Positions 7,780 to 15,586 of a stretch of DNA of 64,000 bases are shown one piece after another. The stretch spans positions 248,001 through 312,000 of the forward strand of contig NZ_JAFCLU010000002.1 of the NCBI RefSeq assembly GCF_018130385.1, written 5' to 3'. The translations under genes were made by a program, and so were the position numbers. The notes beneath the pieces are model-generated. The model saw nothing but the letters and a program-made list of their open reading frames with translations, did not search any database and was not told the DNA's origin. Source of the stretch: Bradyrhizobium sp. AUGA SZCCT0283. GTDB taxonomy: Bacteria > Pseudomonadota > Alphaproteobacteria > Rhizobiales > Xanthobacteraceae. Numbering within the stretch: position 1 is the first letter of the stretch; every line of letters begins with the position of its first letter.

Positions 7780-9174
7780 ATGATGTCAGACCCGAACGAC
7801 AACAATGCGCGATCCCGCCGGCGGCGAAAGCGGAAGAGCTATGCGCTTCTGATCCTTGCCGCCGGCATGCTCGCATTCGGCGTCGCCGCCGGCACGCTGT
7901 ATTACGTGCTGCGGCCGACGACGCTGCGGATCGCGGTCGGGCCTGCCGGCAGCGAAGACCAGAAACTCATCCAGCTGATGGCGCAGACTTTTGCGCGCGA
8001 AGGCGGCTCGGTGCGGCTGGCGCCGATCACGACAGAAGGAACGGCGCAGAGCATCGCCTTGTTCACGGCCGGCAAGGCCGATCTCGCGGTCGCACGTGGC
8101 GACCTGAACCTGCCGGCCAATGCTGAAGCGGTCGCCATCCTGCGCAAGAATGTCGTCGTGCTGTGGTCGGCGCCCGGACTTCCAACGAAGGGCAAGAAAC
8201 AGTCGACGCCGAGGGTCAAGACGCTGGACGCTTTGCCGGGTCACCGCGTCGGCGTGATCGGACGGACAGAGGCCAACGTGAAGCTGCTGCGCGGAATCCT
8301 GAAGGAGTCCGGCATTGATCCCGACAAGGTGGCGGTCAGTCAATTCGCCACCAACCAGACCAGCGAAATGGCGCGCGACCCGACGATCGATGCGTTCATG
8401 GCGGTCGGTCCGCTCAAGAGCAAGATCACAGTAGATGCCATCGCGGCAACGGCTGTGGCGCGCGGCGAACCCAAATTCCTGCCGATCGACGTCGCCGACG
8501 CAATCGCCAAGAAAAACCCGATCTACGAATCCGAGGAAATCCCCGGCAGTATTTTCAACTCTTCGCCCGCGCGCCCGGAGGACAAGATCGACACGGTTGC
8601 CGTCAGCCATCTGATCATCGCGCCGAAGTCGTTGTCGGAGACGGCGGTCGCCGCCTTCGCCCGCCAGCTCTTCACCAACCGCCAGCAACTGGCGCGTGAA
8701 ATGCCGACCGCCTCGCAGATCGAAAAGCCTGATACCGACAAGGATGCAGCGCTGCCGGCGCATGCGGGAGCTGCGGCCTATATCGACGGCAATGAGCGAA
8801 CTTTCCTCGAAAAATACACCGACTACATCTGGTTCGCGGTCCTGATCGTCTCGGGCCTGGGATCGGCCGGCGCCTGGCTGAGGCATTACTGGAACAAGGA
8901 CGAGCGCGAGCAGTACATCGTCCATCGCGATCATTTGCTCGAGCTGATTTCCAGGGTGCGCACCGCCGAAACACCGGGCGAACTGGCGGAAATGCAGGGG
9001 GCCGCCGACGGCATGCTGCGGGAGGCGCTCGATTGCTATGATGACGGCACCATCGAGGACGGCGACCTGTCGGTGATCGGACTAGCGCTTGAGCAGTTCC
9101 ATCACGCGGTCACCGACCGCCGCGTTGTGCTCGGCGCCGGCGAGGCCGGCATGCCGCGAATGCGCGCCAGCTAG
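7780..9174 (+). CDS. Membrane-anchored TAXI-family solute-binding protein
   Basis: 464 aa. An Arg/Lys-rich start (residues 10-20) precedes a transmembrane helix (~22-46), then a TAXI (TRAP-associated extracytoplasmic immunogenic) ligand-binding domain (~48-330: LRIAVGPAGSEDQKLIQLMA, GKADLAVARGD). A second helix (~347-369, YIWFAVLIVSGLGSAGAWL) returns the chain to the cytoplasm, leaving a ~95-residue acidic tail. Ordinary TAXI proteins are free periplasmic proteins of ~320 aa beside a TRAP permease; here there is no TRAP permease within the window. This suggests a tethered sensor or a partner of a distant transporter, which is inference. Two in-frame ATGs (7780, 7783) start it. Confidence 0.8.
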   Translation: MMSDPNDNNARSRRRRKRKSYALLILAAGMLAFGVAAGTLYYVLRPTTLRIAVGPAGSEDQKLIQLMAQTFAREGGSVRLAPITTEGTAQSIALFTAGKADLAVARGDLNLPANAEAVAILRKNVVVLWSAPGLPTKGKKQSTPRVKTLDALPGHRVGVIGRTEANVKLLRGILKESGIDPDKVAVSQFATNQTSEMARDPTIDAFMAVGPLKSKITVDAIAATAVARGEPKFLPIDVADAIAKKNPIYESEEIPGSIFNSSPARPEDKIDTVAVSHLIIAPKSLSETAVAAFARQLFTNRQQLAREMPTASQIEKPDTDKDAALPAHAGAAAYIDGNERTFLEKYTDYIWFAVLIVSGLGSAGAWLRHYWNKDEREQYIVHRDHLLELISRVRTAETPGELAEMQGAADGMLREALDCYDDGTIEDGDLSVIGLALEQFHHAVTDRRVVLGAGEAGMPRMRAS

Positions 9175-9469
9175 ACCTGATTGGTTCGGTTGGCTTTCTC
9201 CCTCGATTAAGTAGATCTGCCCGCCACGGCGCAACGCCGGTGCAACCGGAGGCGCTTCCTTCTCCCCTTGTGGAAGAGGGAAACGCCCCCTCAGTCCGGT
9301 CGGCCGCGCGGCCCACCGTCCGTCAACGAAACCTTAATGAAACAATTCCCTAACTGGACGAAACCATTTTGGCGATTTCGTGCAAATGTCGTGAAACGGT
9401 TCACCTGTACATGTTTCCCCAACGACGCGCCGAAAACGGCGCGACTGGGCGTAGAACAGGGGACGACCA

Positions 9470-10153
9470 ATGTTTAATTCATTCAGGCTGAACACCCGAT
9501 TTGCTGCCGCCGCTTTTGGTGCGCTGGCGATCGGCGCGACCGCATTTTCCGTACCCGCCGCCGCGGCTCCGCTGCCGCTGTTTCCGTTTTTCCTGCCGCA
9601 GTTCGAAGCAGCCCCGCCGCCGGTGCAGGCTGTGCCCCAGGATGAAGAAGACCGGACGGTCGATCTGCCGGCGCGCCTGCGCCGCCAGGTCGTGAGCTAC
9701 GCCACCCGCGAGGCGCCGGGCACGATCATCATCGATACCCCGAACACCTATCTCTATCTCGTGCTCGGCAACGGCCAGGCGATGCGCTATGGCATCGGCA
9801 TCGGCCGCGACGGTTTTACCTGGTCGGGCACGCAGACCATCACCCGCAAGGCCGAATGGCCGGCCTGGACCCCGCCCCCGGAAATGATCGCCCGCCAGCC
9901 CTATCTGCCGCGCCACATGGCCGGCGGCCCCGGCAACCCGCTCGGCGCCCGCGCGATGTATCTCGGCGGCACCATCTATCGCATCCACGGCACCAACGCG
10001 CCGGAGACGATCGGCACCCGCGTTTCCTCCGGCTGCCTCCGCCTCACCAACGAAGACGTCTCTGACCTCTATTCGCGGGTCAGCGTCGGCACCAAGGTGA
10101 TCGTGCTGCCGATGACGGATCGCCGCGCCGATCTCGGCCGCACCATCCGCTGA
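9470..10153 (+). CDS. L,D-transpeptidase (YkuD domain), periplasmic
   Basis: 227 aa. The signal peptide is residues 1-34 (basic start, Ala-rich core, AAA cleavage area). The YkuD catalytic domain occupies about 75-215 and ends with the active-site signature HGTNAPETIGTRVSSGCLRL, containing the catalytic His and the nucleophilic Cys in SSGCLR. These enzymes form 3-3 peptidoglycan cross-links or attach proteins to meso-DAP. Starts at an ATG with AGGGGACG upstream. Single gene: a 295-base gap before it holds only degenerate repeats, and a strong terminator follows at 10176. A second family member lies at 57128. Confidence 0.9.
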   Translation: MFNSFRLNTRFAAAAFGALAIGATAFSVPAAAAPLPLFPFFLPQFEAAPPPVQAVPQDEEDRTVDLPARLRRQVVSYATREAPGTIIIDTPNTYLYLVLGNGQAMRYGIGIGRDGFTWSGTQTITRKAEWPAWTPPPEMIARQPYLPRHMAGGPGNPLGARAMYLGGTIYRIHGTNAPETIGTRVSSGCLRLTNEDVSDLYSRVSVGTKVIVLPMTDRRADLGRTIR

Positions 10154-10175
10154 CCGCAAGACAAAACCCACGCTG

Positions 10176-10207
10176 AAAGCGGCCCCGGCATTGCCGGGGC
10201 CGCTTTT
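10176..10207 (+). terminator. Rho-independent terminator of the L,D-transpeptidase gene
   Basis: Perfect stem AAAGCGGCCCCGGC / GCCGGGGCCGCTTT with a short ATT loop and a T run, 23 bases after the stop codon. The A-rich left arm would also serve transcripts arriving from the other side. Confidence 0.9.
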
Positions 10208-10224
10208 CGTATTCAGCACGCGAT

Positions 10225-10277
10225 AGAGCGTTTTCCAGCGAAGTGGAGCCCGGTTCGCGTCAAGAAAACGCGTCAAA
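10225..10277. repeat. Dispersed repeat family G, copy 1
   Basis: 52-base motif starting AGCGTTTTCCAGCGAAGTGG and ending GAAAACGCGTCAAAC, largely self-complementary at its ends (GCGTTTTC / GAAAACGC). Nearly the same sequence, inverted, forms the 3' end of glpS at 40681-40732. An interrupted copy lies at 10675-10735. Confidence 0.8.
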
Positions 10278-10359
10278 CCAAAAATCTAGAGCCCGCCGGC
10301 CCTTGCAAGCCGGCGGGCGAGGTCAATCCATTAATTCGTCATGAAATCAGCACTTGAAA

Positions 10360-10494
10360 TCAGCACTTGCGCAGGCCGCTCTTGCAATCGGAGCGCATGC
10401 GATCGCCGTGCTTATCGGCGGAGGCCGGAGCTATCGCGGCAAAGGTGCCCGCAATGAAGGTGAGCAGAGCCGTAACGAGAATGAAGCGCTTCAT
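10360..10494 (-). CDS. Small secreted cationic peptide, 44 aa
   Basis: The ATG at 10494 is preceded by GAGGGAAAATCAG, a good ribosome-binding site, so I take this as the start rather than 10596. Residues 1-25 are a typical signal peptide (MKRF, then a Leu/Ala/Ile core ending APASA). The mature part is only about 19 residues, rich in Lys/Arg/Asp with two Cys (DCKSGLRKC) that could form a disulfide. No known family recognised. The stop codon lies within a 13-base tandem duplication (GAAATCAGCACTT at 10343 and 10356), so the C-terminus may have been altered. Confidence 0.6.
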   Translation of the reverse strand: MKRFILVTALLTFIAGTFAAIAPASADKHGDRMRSDCKSGLRKC

Positions 10495-11196
10495 CTGATT
10501 TTCCCTCTTCGCATCCGCCGCGCTGGCGGCCCGGATGCTGACGATTGACGGCTTCCGAGGTGGAAAGCCGGTGACACGAACGGTCACGCGCGACATTGAG
10601 GGCTACCGCGAGGGGCGTCATCCTCCATATTGATGAAGACGCCGACAGATGAGGTCACGTGGATTCGGCGCTATCGCGTTTTCGAGCGAATGCCTGCATC
10701 GCACTTCATGCCGGGTGGATACCGGTTCGCGTGAGGCCGATGCTCTGGGCCGTGAACCCGTAAATCCGCCCGGACGGACGGCTTGCCAGAGTCCGCTATG
10801 CCCCCCGATAGCAGACCAAATTCTGCCGCGCCGCGAAATGACGCGATGGGCCATCTTCCGGAATCATGCATCGCAGCAATGGCGTCTTTGCGGTAGGGAC
10901 GCGAGTTACCTCGCGCTCCCCGCACCAGGTCTCTGGGCGGCTCGGGGTGAAATCCCCGGGCCGACTCGGCATCCCGAGAGATCGAGGCCCTCGTCGCGAC
11001 AGCGCATACACTCGATAGCGGAAGAAGCGCTCGGTGCCAGTTGCAAAACGTCGCGCGGTACGGACTTGTGCCGGCAGTCGCGTCCCGCCCCCTAAGAGTT
11101 AATTGTACAGTTCTGGATTCCGCTATGATGACCCGCTATGCTGGCGCGCGCAAAAAGGCTCTGGGAGACAGTCCGACCTCTGAGAGGGTGAATGCC
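10495..11196. other. 702-base gap with repeat scars, no convincing gene
   Basis: No open frame here has a leader, family motif or good ribosome-binding site. It contains a family-G repeat interrupted by ~25 bases (10675-10735), then two neat hairpins: GCGAG-TTAC-CTCGC (10901-10914) and CGGGG-TGAAAT-CCCCG (10943-10958). Read on the minus strand the first stem has a GUAA (GNRA) loop and the surrounding bases remind me of the 3' part of group II introns, but I cannot confirm this. The last ~100 bases presumably carry the promoter of the GlcG-like gene. Confidence 0.5.
10675..10735. repeat. Dispersed repeat family G, copy 2, interrupted
   Basis: The left half CGCGTTTTCGAGCGAA (10675-10690) and the right half TGGATACCGGTTCGCGTGAG (10716-10735) match the family-G repeat, but about 25 unrelated bases separate them. 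The right end of the repeat (GAAAACGCGTCAAA) is missing. Confidence 0.6.
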
Positions 11197-11685
11197 ATGA
11201 CCACATTCAGGAAGCTCGCTGTCGCAGCGAATATTGCCGTCATGACTAGCATTCCGGCAATGGCCCAACAGGCGACGCCGCCCTATGGCACGCCGATCTC
11301 GCTTGAACAAGCCAAGAAGGTGATGGCAGCGGGCGAGGCCGAAGCCCAAAAAAACAATTTGTTCGTCGTCATTACAGTCGTCGATACTGGTGGGTACGTG
11401 GTAGCTACGCATCGGCTCGACAACACCCAACTTGGATCGATTCCTGTCGCCGAGGGCAAGGCGCGCACGGCGGTGTTGTTCCGCCGCTCATCCAAAGCAT
11501 TTGAAGATGCTATCGCGGCGGGTGGAATTGGGTTGAGAGTTCTCGGGCTTCAGGGAGCTGTTCCTTACGAGGGCGGCGTCCCGATTGTGGTCGACGGCAA
11601 GATTATTGGTGCAGTCGGTGTTTCGGGTATGCTTCCTCAACAGGATGGACAGGTCGCCAATGCCGCCGCCGGTGCGGTGAAATAA
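11197..11685 (+). CDS. Secreted GlcG/HbpS-family heme-binding-like protein
   Basis: 162 aa. Starts at an ATG preceded by GAGAGGGTGAATGCC; residues 1-24 are a signal peptide ending in AMAQ. The rest is one GlcG/HbpS (DUF336) domain: ISLEQAKKVMAAGEAEA, VVDTGGYVVATHRLD, the segment KARTAVLFRRSSKAFED, and the closing GGVPIVVDGKIIGAVGVSG. HbpS in Streptomyces binds heme and senses redox stress; GlcG members sit in glycolate operons. No heme-ligand residue can be assigned here, so the function is by family only. It converges on the LuxR gene; the frameshifted LuxR frame overlaps its 3' end by 49 bases. Confidence 0.82.
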   Translation: MTTFRKLAVAANIAVMTSIPAMAQQATPPYGTPISLEQAKKVMAAGEAEAQKNNLFVVITVVDTGGYVVATHRLDNTQLGSIPVAEGKARTAVLFRRSSKAFEDAIAAGGIGLRVLGLQGAVPYEGGVPIVVDGKIIGAVGVSGMLPQQDGQVANAAAGAVK

Positions 11686-12971
11686 TTCCATCCCGCATTT
11701 CGGTGCACTTGATCGTCACCCCTTGTCCAAGAAGCAGCAAGCCGGCAAGTTCGGCGCTGCCCGCCATGCTGCCGAAAGCGGCGTCGCGACCCGGTACGAC
11801 AAACTCGCGGCCAGCCATCCGGCGTTCGCCACACTCGCATCAATCCGGGTTTGGCTGCGTGCTGATGAGTCCACGCTCTAGTTTTTGGCGCCGCTTCGAT
11901 CGAGCGTGACGTTGGCCAGCAGCGAAACCACTTCAGCCTGGCGGGTGCATCCGGTCTTTTCAGCACCTGACGCAGTTGCGAGCGCACGGTGGTGATGGCG
12001 ACCCCGCCGGCGGAGGCAATCTCTTCCAGGGTTTCGCCGACCGCGAGGCCGCGGGCCACCCGTGCCTCCGACGGCGTCAGGTCGAACAGCGACCGCATCA
12101 ATTCGACGGGCGGAGCCGGCGGCGCCGCCACTGGCGTCAGCACCAACAGCGCGTAGCTGCCGGTGAAGATGTCGTGGGCCGAACGCCGAACCGGAATCAG
12201 GTGAACGACCATCGACGTCCTGTCGTCGCTATCGCGCAGCGGAAATGAGCGCACGGCCGAGCCGGGATCCTTGCCGAGCGCCGCCAGTGCCGCCCACAAC
12301 AGTTCGTTGGCGCGTCCATCCGTCAGCGCGACGCGGTTTCGCGCCCGCCAGTGCAAATGTTCGCCCATCTCCTCGATCAGGCGATTGGCTTCGACGACCG
12401 TGCCGCTTTCGTCCAACAGCAGCGCCGGCAATCCCATCGAAGTGAGCGCGTCATTGGCGCCCTTGGCGCGCTGCAGGCCGAGCCTTGCCGACACGAAGGC
12501 GCTGCGCGCCAGATGGGAACGCAATTCGTTCAGCGCCTCGACCCGCTCCTTTTCGATCGGCCCGCGGCTGTGGTCGCGCTCGACGCTGAAAACGATGTGA
12601 TCTCCGGTCGGCATCTGCAGGCCGGTGCCCGCCGACCATCCGAGCCCGTGCGGACGAAAGAAGTCGCGATAGATCGCTTTGCTTTCGAGTTGGTCCGGGG
12701 TCCAGAAATCATGTTCGACGAAAAATCCCGGCATCGACTGGCCGAACAGGCAGACCCGGCGCGGACAGCGCGAAAACCATCCATCCTCGACGTAGGACCG
12801 GAAGATGTCCTTCAAATTGGCCGAGGCGGTCCACTTCAGCACCCCGTCGCGGGCCGAGAACAGCAGGCCGCCGCGCGAGTCGGCCAGTTCGGCGAGATCA
12901 TCCAGCACACCAGGCCAGAGATCGGGGACAAAGGAGCATTCGTAGATGCGGTCGATCAAATCTGTCTTCAC
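11637..12971 (-). CDS. LuxR-family regulator with frameshifted C-terminus
   Basis: Open frame of 444 aa from a GTG at 12971 (MKTDLIDRIYE; a TTG at 12995 is also possible). Residues ~1-170 form a sensory region; ~185-300 a PAS-like region (LLLDESGTVVEANRLIEEM); ~320-360 the start of a LuxR helix-turn-helix (LTPSEARVARGLAVGETLEEIA ... TTVRSQLRQVLK). After LRQVLK the frame turns to nonsense for ~80 residues. Adding one T to the TTTT run at 11957-11960 restores KTGCTRQAEVVSLLANVTL and stops at 11878, matching the second family member at 52751 (NRTGTHRQGELVALLNRL). So a one-base deletion in a homopolymer, or a sequencing error, has replaced the last DNA-binding helix. If real, the regulator is probably inactive. 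Ligand unknown. Confidence 0.75.
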   Translation of the reverse strand: MKTDLIDRIYECSFVPDLWPGVLDDLAELADSRGGLLFSARDGVLKWTASANLKDIFRSYVEDGWFSRCPRRVCLFGQSMPGFFVEHDFWTPDQLESKAIYRDFFRPHGLGWSAGTGLQMPTGDHIVFSVERDHSRGPIEKERVEALNELRSHLARSAFVSARLGLQRAKGANDALTSMGLPALLLDESGTVVEANRLIEEMGEHLHWRARNRVALTDGRANELLWAALAALGKDPGSAVRSFPLRDSDDRTSMVVHLIPVRRSAHDIFTGSYALLVLTPVAAPPAPPVELMRSLFDLTPSEARVARGLAVGETLEEIASAGGVAITTVRSQLRQVLKRPDAPARLKWFRCWPTSRSIEAAPKTRAWTHQHAAKPGLMRVWRTPDGWPRVCRTGSRRRFRQHGGQRRTCRLAASWTRGDDQVHRNAGWNYFTAPAAALATCPSC

Positions 12972-13172
12972 GAAAAACCCGGCCGGAGGCAGCAATCATT
13001 TACGGCACCGCAAAGCGGCTCGGCACCGCTGCGGCTAATCCGGCGATCATGCAATTATTCCTTCGTCGGGCCAAGCGGTTCCCCGCGCTCATCGAACACC
13101 CACCCACACTGGCGTACCACCCCGCTTCGCTGTAAAACGCTTCGGGGCGATTCAATGGGATCCGGGGGCACG

Positions 13173-14741
13173 ATGCGTCTGCCGATGCATCTGAAGACGA
13201 TTTCGATCGCGCTCGCGGTCGTCGTCGTCTCGTTTGCGGCGAGCCTGAAGGTGATGGACTTCGTCGCGCCGCGCGCCACGAACCGGCCGCCCGCGCTCGC
13301 CGAATTGCCGCCGCTGCCGCCGGTGCCGCGCGCCTCCACCGTGATGGCGCCGATTGCGGTTGCGCTCTCGGCGATCCGCGACGCCGCCGATCGCGGCGCG
13401 CCGCGCAACTTCACCGGCAAGGCCGACAATCCGATCTCACAGATCCTGCAGAATGCCGATATCGGCTGGACCGCCTCGCGCGGGCCGATCAACGCGACCG
13501 GCGCGCAGGACGTGCTGTCGCTGGCGACACCGCTGACGGGAACACTCAACGTCACGGGCTCGCTGTCGGCGAAGGCGACGGGCGCGGTCGGCGACGCGCT
13601 CGGCGGCCTGCTCGGCGGCAATGTCGCGAAACAAATCGGCAGCGTAAACATCAAGAACCTCAACGCCAGCGCCGAGATCAAGGGCAACGTCGTCATCACG
13701 GCGCGGCCGAAGATCGCCACGAACTGGCGCATCGAGCCCAACCTCGCAGCGCAGGTCAATCTCAGCGACTCGAGCCTCAGCGTGGCGGGCGCGCGCGTCA
13801 ACGTACCCGCGCAGGTGAAGCCGTTGATCGACAAGAACGTCGCCGAGCAGATCGCGCTGGTGCAGGCGCGCATGCGCAACGATCCGGCCTTCGAACAGAA
13901 CGCGCGGGCGCAATGGGCCAAGGCCTGCCGCTCGATCCCGCTGCAGGGCACGACGGCCGGTTCGACGATGCCGACGCTGTGGCTGGAGTTGCGCCCCATA
14001 CGGGCGATTGCCGCGCAGCCGCGCATCGACGCTTCCAACCTTACGCTGACGCTCGGCATCGAGGCGGAGACCCGGATCACGCCGGCCGAGACCAAGCCGT
14101 CCTGCCCGTTCCCCGCCACGATCGCCATCGTGCCGCCGACGCCGGGACGGGTCGCGATCGGCGTTCCCATCGACATGCCCTTCACCGAGCTCAACAGAAT
14201 CGTGGAAGCGCAGTTCGCCGGAAAGACTTTTCCGGAAGATGGTTCCGGCTCGGTCGATGTCACCGTCAAGCGCGCCAGCGTCGCGGCGTCGGGCAACCGC
14301 CTCTTGATTTCGCTGCTGGTGAGCGCCAAGGAAAAGAAGAGCTTCCTGGGGCTGGGCGGCGAAGCCAATGTGCATATCTGGGGAAGGCCGGTGCTCGATC
14401 AGGCCGAGCAGACGCTGCGGCTGACCGATATCGAACTCGCCGTCGAGTCGGAGGCCGCCTTCGGGCTATTGGGTGCAGCGGCGCGCGCGGCCATCCCGCA
14501 CTTGCAGAAGACGCTGGCGGAAAAGGCAACCGTCGACCTCAAGCCGTTCGCCGCCAACGCCCAGAAAAAGATTGCGGCCGTGATCGCCGATTTCCAGAAG
14601 AACGAGGAAGGCCTGCGGGTCTCGGCCGAGATCAGCAAGCTGCGGCTTGCCGACATCGCCTTCGATTCCAAAACGCTGCGCGTGATCGCGGAAGCCGAAG
14701 GCGCAATCAACGTCTATGTGAGCGCGCTGCCGGGATTGTGA
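13173..14741 (+). CDS. DUF4403 family envelope protein
   Basis: 522 aa. I start at ATG 13173 because GGGGGCACG precedes it; another ATG lies at 13155. Residues 7-26 are hydrophobic (ISIALAVVVVSFAASL), a signal anchor or signal peptide, followed by a Pro-rich linker (~38-55). The rest matches the DUF4403 layout: a long series of beta-rich repeats with the motifs VPAQVKPLIDKNVAEQI, LRPIRAIAAQPRIDASNLTLTLGIEAETRI, and a C-terminal pair (LRLTDIELAVESEAAFGLLG, LRVSAEISKLRLADIAFDSKTLRV) recalling lipid-binding BPI/SMP-like folds. No enzyme residues seen. It lies 104 bases upstream of an export operon on the same strand, so a role in envelope lipid or export is possible but unproved. Confidence 0.75.
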   Translation: MRLPMHLKTISIALAVVVVSFAASLKVMDFVAPRATNRPPALAELPPLPPVPRASTVMAPIAVALSAIRDAADRGAPRNFTGKADNPISQILQNADIGWTASRGPINATGAQDVLSLATPLTGTLNVTGSLSAKATGAVGDALGGLLGGNVAKQIGSVNIKNLNASAEIKGNVVITARPKIATNWRIEPNLAAQVNLSDSSLSVAGARVNVPAQVKPLIDKNVAEQIALVQARMRNDPAFEQNARAQWAKACRSIPLQGTTAGSTMPTLWLELRPIRAIAAQPRIDASNLTLTLGIEAETRITPAETKPSCPFPATIAIVPPTPGRVAIGVPIDMPFTELNRIVEAQFAGKTFPEDGSGSVDVTVKRASVAASGNRLLISLLVSAKEKKSFLGLGGEANVHIWGRPVLDQAEQTLRLTDIELAVESEAAFGLLGAAARAAIPHLQKTLAEKATVDLKPFAANAQKKIAAVIADFQKNEEGLRVSAEISKLRLADIAFDSKTLRVIAEAEGAINVYVSALPGL

Positions 14742-14845
14742 CGCGGCGATGGGGAACAACTTGACCTGTCTCAAACAGAGTTCAGGGCAAAGCGCTAGCT
14801 ATGATCGGCCGCTCATCGAAGCGGATTGGGCAGTAGCAGGACATC

Positions 14846-15586
14846 GTGACGCTGAACCAACCCCGGCAGCAAGGCGAACCCCGTCGCGTGGTCTTTCGGG
14901 CCCGCGATCTGTCCAAGACCTATGTGATGGGCGAAGTCGAGGTCCACGCGCTCAGGGACGTCAATCTCGATATCTATGAAGGCGAATTTGTCGTGCTGCT
15001 CGGGCCGTCCGGTTCAGGCAAGTCGACGCTGCTCAACATCCTCGGCGGGCTCGACGCACCGACCGCCGGCCAGGCGCGCTGGCGCGACCATGACCTTGTC
15101 GGCGCCGATGACGCCGAACTGACGCGCTACCGGCGCGAGCATGTCGGTTTCGTGTTTCAGTTCTACAATTTGATTCCGAGCCTGACCGTGCTCGAGAACG
15201 TGGCGCTGGTGAACGAGATCGCCGACAAGCCGCTCGATCCCCGCGAGGCGCTGGCGCTGGTCGGCCTCGAACGGCGGCTCGATCATTTTCCCTCGCAGAT
15301 TTCCGGCGGCGAGCAGCAACGCGTCGCGGTCGCCCGCGCCATCGTCAAATCACCCGATGTGCTGTTGTGCGACGAGCCGACCGGAGCGCTCGATTACGAG
15401 ACCGGCAAGGTGGTGCTGGCCGCGATCGCGCGGGTCAATGAGCGGCTCGGCACCACGACCGTGATCATCACCCACAACGCGGCGATCGCGGGCATGGCGG
15501 ATCGCGTTCTGCGCCTCGGCGGCGGACGCATCGTCGGCGAGGAGCACAATGCGCGCCGGCTTTCGCCGGAAGAGGTGCGCTGGTGA
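14846..15586 (+). CDS. ABC transporter ATP-binding protein (LolD/MacB/DevA type)
   Basis: 246 aa. GTG start with AGCAGGACATC upstream. Complete ATPase motifs: Walker [10 protein letters not shown] (residues ~52-60), Q-loop [17 protein letters not shown], signature [15 protein letters not shown], Walker [13 protein letters not shown], and H-loop ITHN. The length and the T-G-A-L-D motif place it in the LolD/MacB/DevA group that powers FtsX-like permeases (mechanotransmission rather than substrate passage). Its stop overlaps the start of the permease gene (GTGA), so the two are translationally coupled; the HlyD gene follows. Together they form an export operon of the DevBCA kind. Confidence 0.93.
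   Translation: MTLNQPRQQGEPRRVVFRARDLSKTYVMGEVEVHALRDVNLDIYEGEFVVLLGPSGSGKSTLLNILGGLDAPTAGQARWRDHDLVGADDAELTRYRREHVGFVFQFYNLIPSLTVLENVALVNEIADKPLDPREALALVGLERRLDHFPSQISGGEQQRVAVARAIVKSPDVLLCDEPTGALDYETGKVVLAAIARVNERLGTTTVIITHNAAIAGMADRVLRLGGGRIVGEEHNARRLSPEEVRW

Noticed and set aside
10649..11095. 148-codon plus-strand frame in the 10.5-11.2 kb gap
   Set aside because: It runs through repeat sequences and hairpins and has no ribosome-binding site or family pattern.
14752..14785. GGAAC ... GTTC upstream of the ABC ATPase gene as an EcfG promoter
   Set aside because: Spacer of about 22 bases is far outside the 16-17 range.
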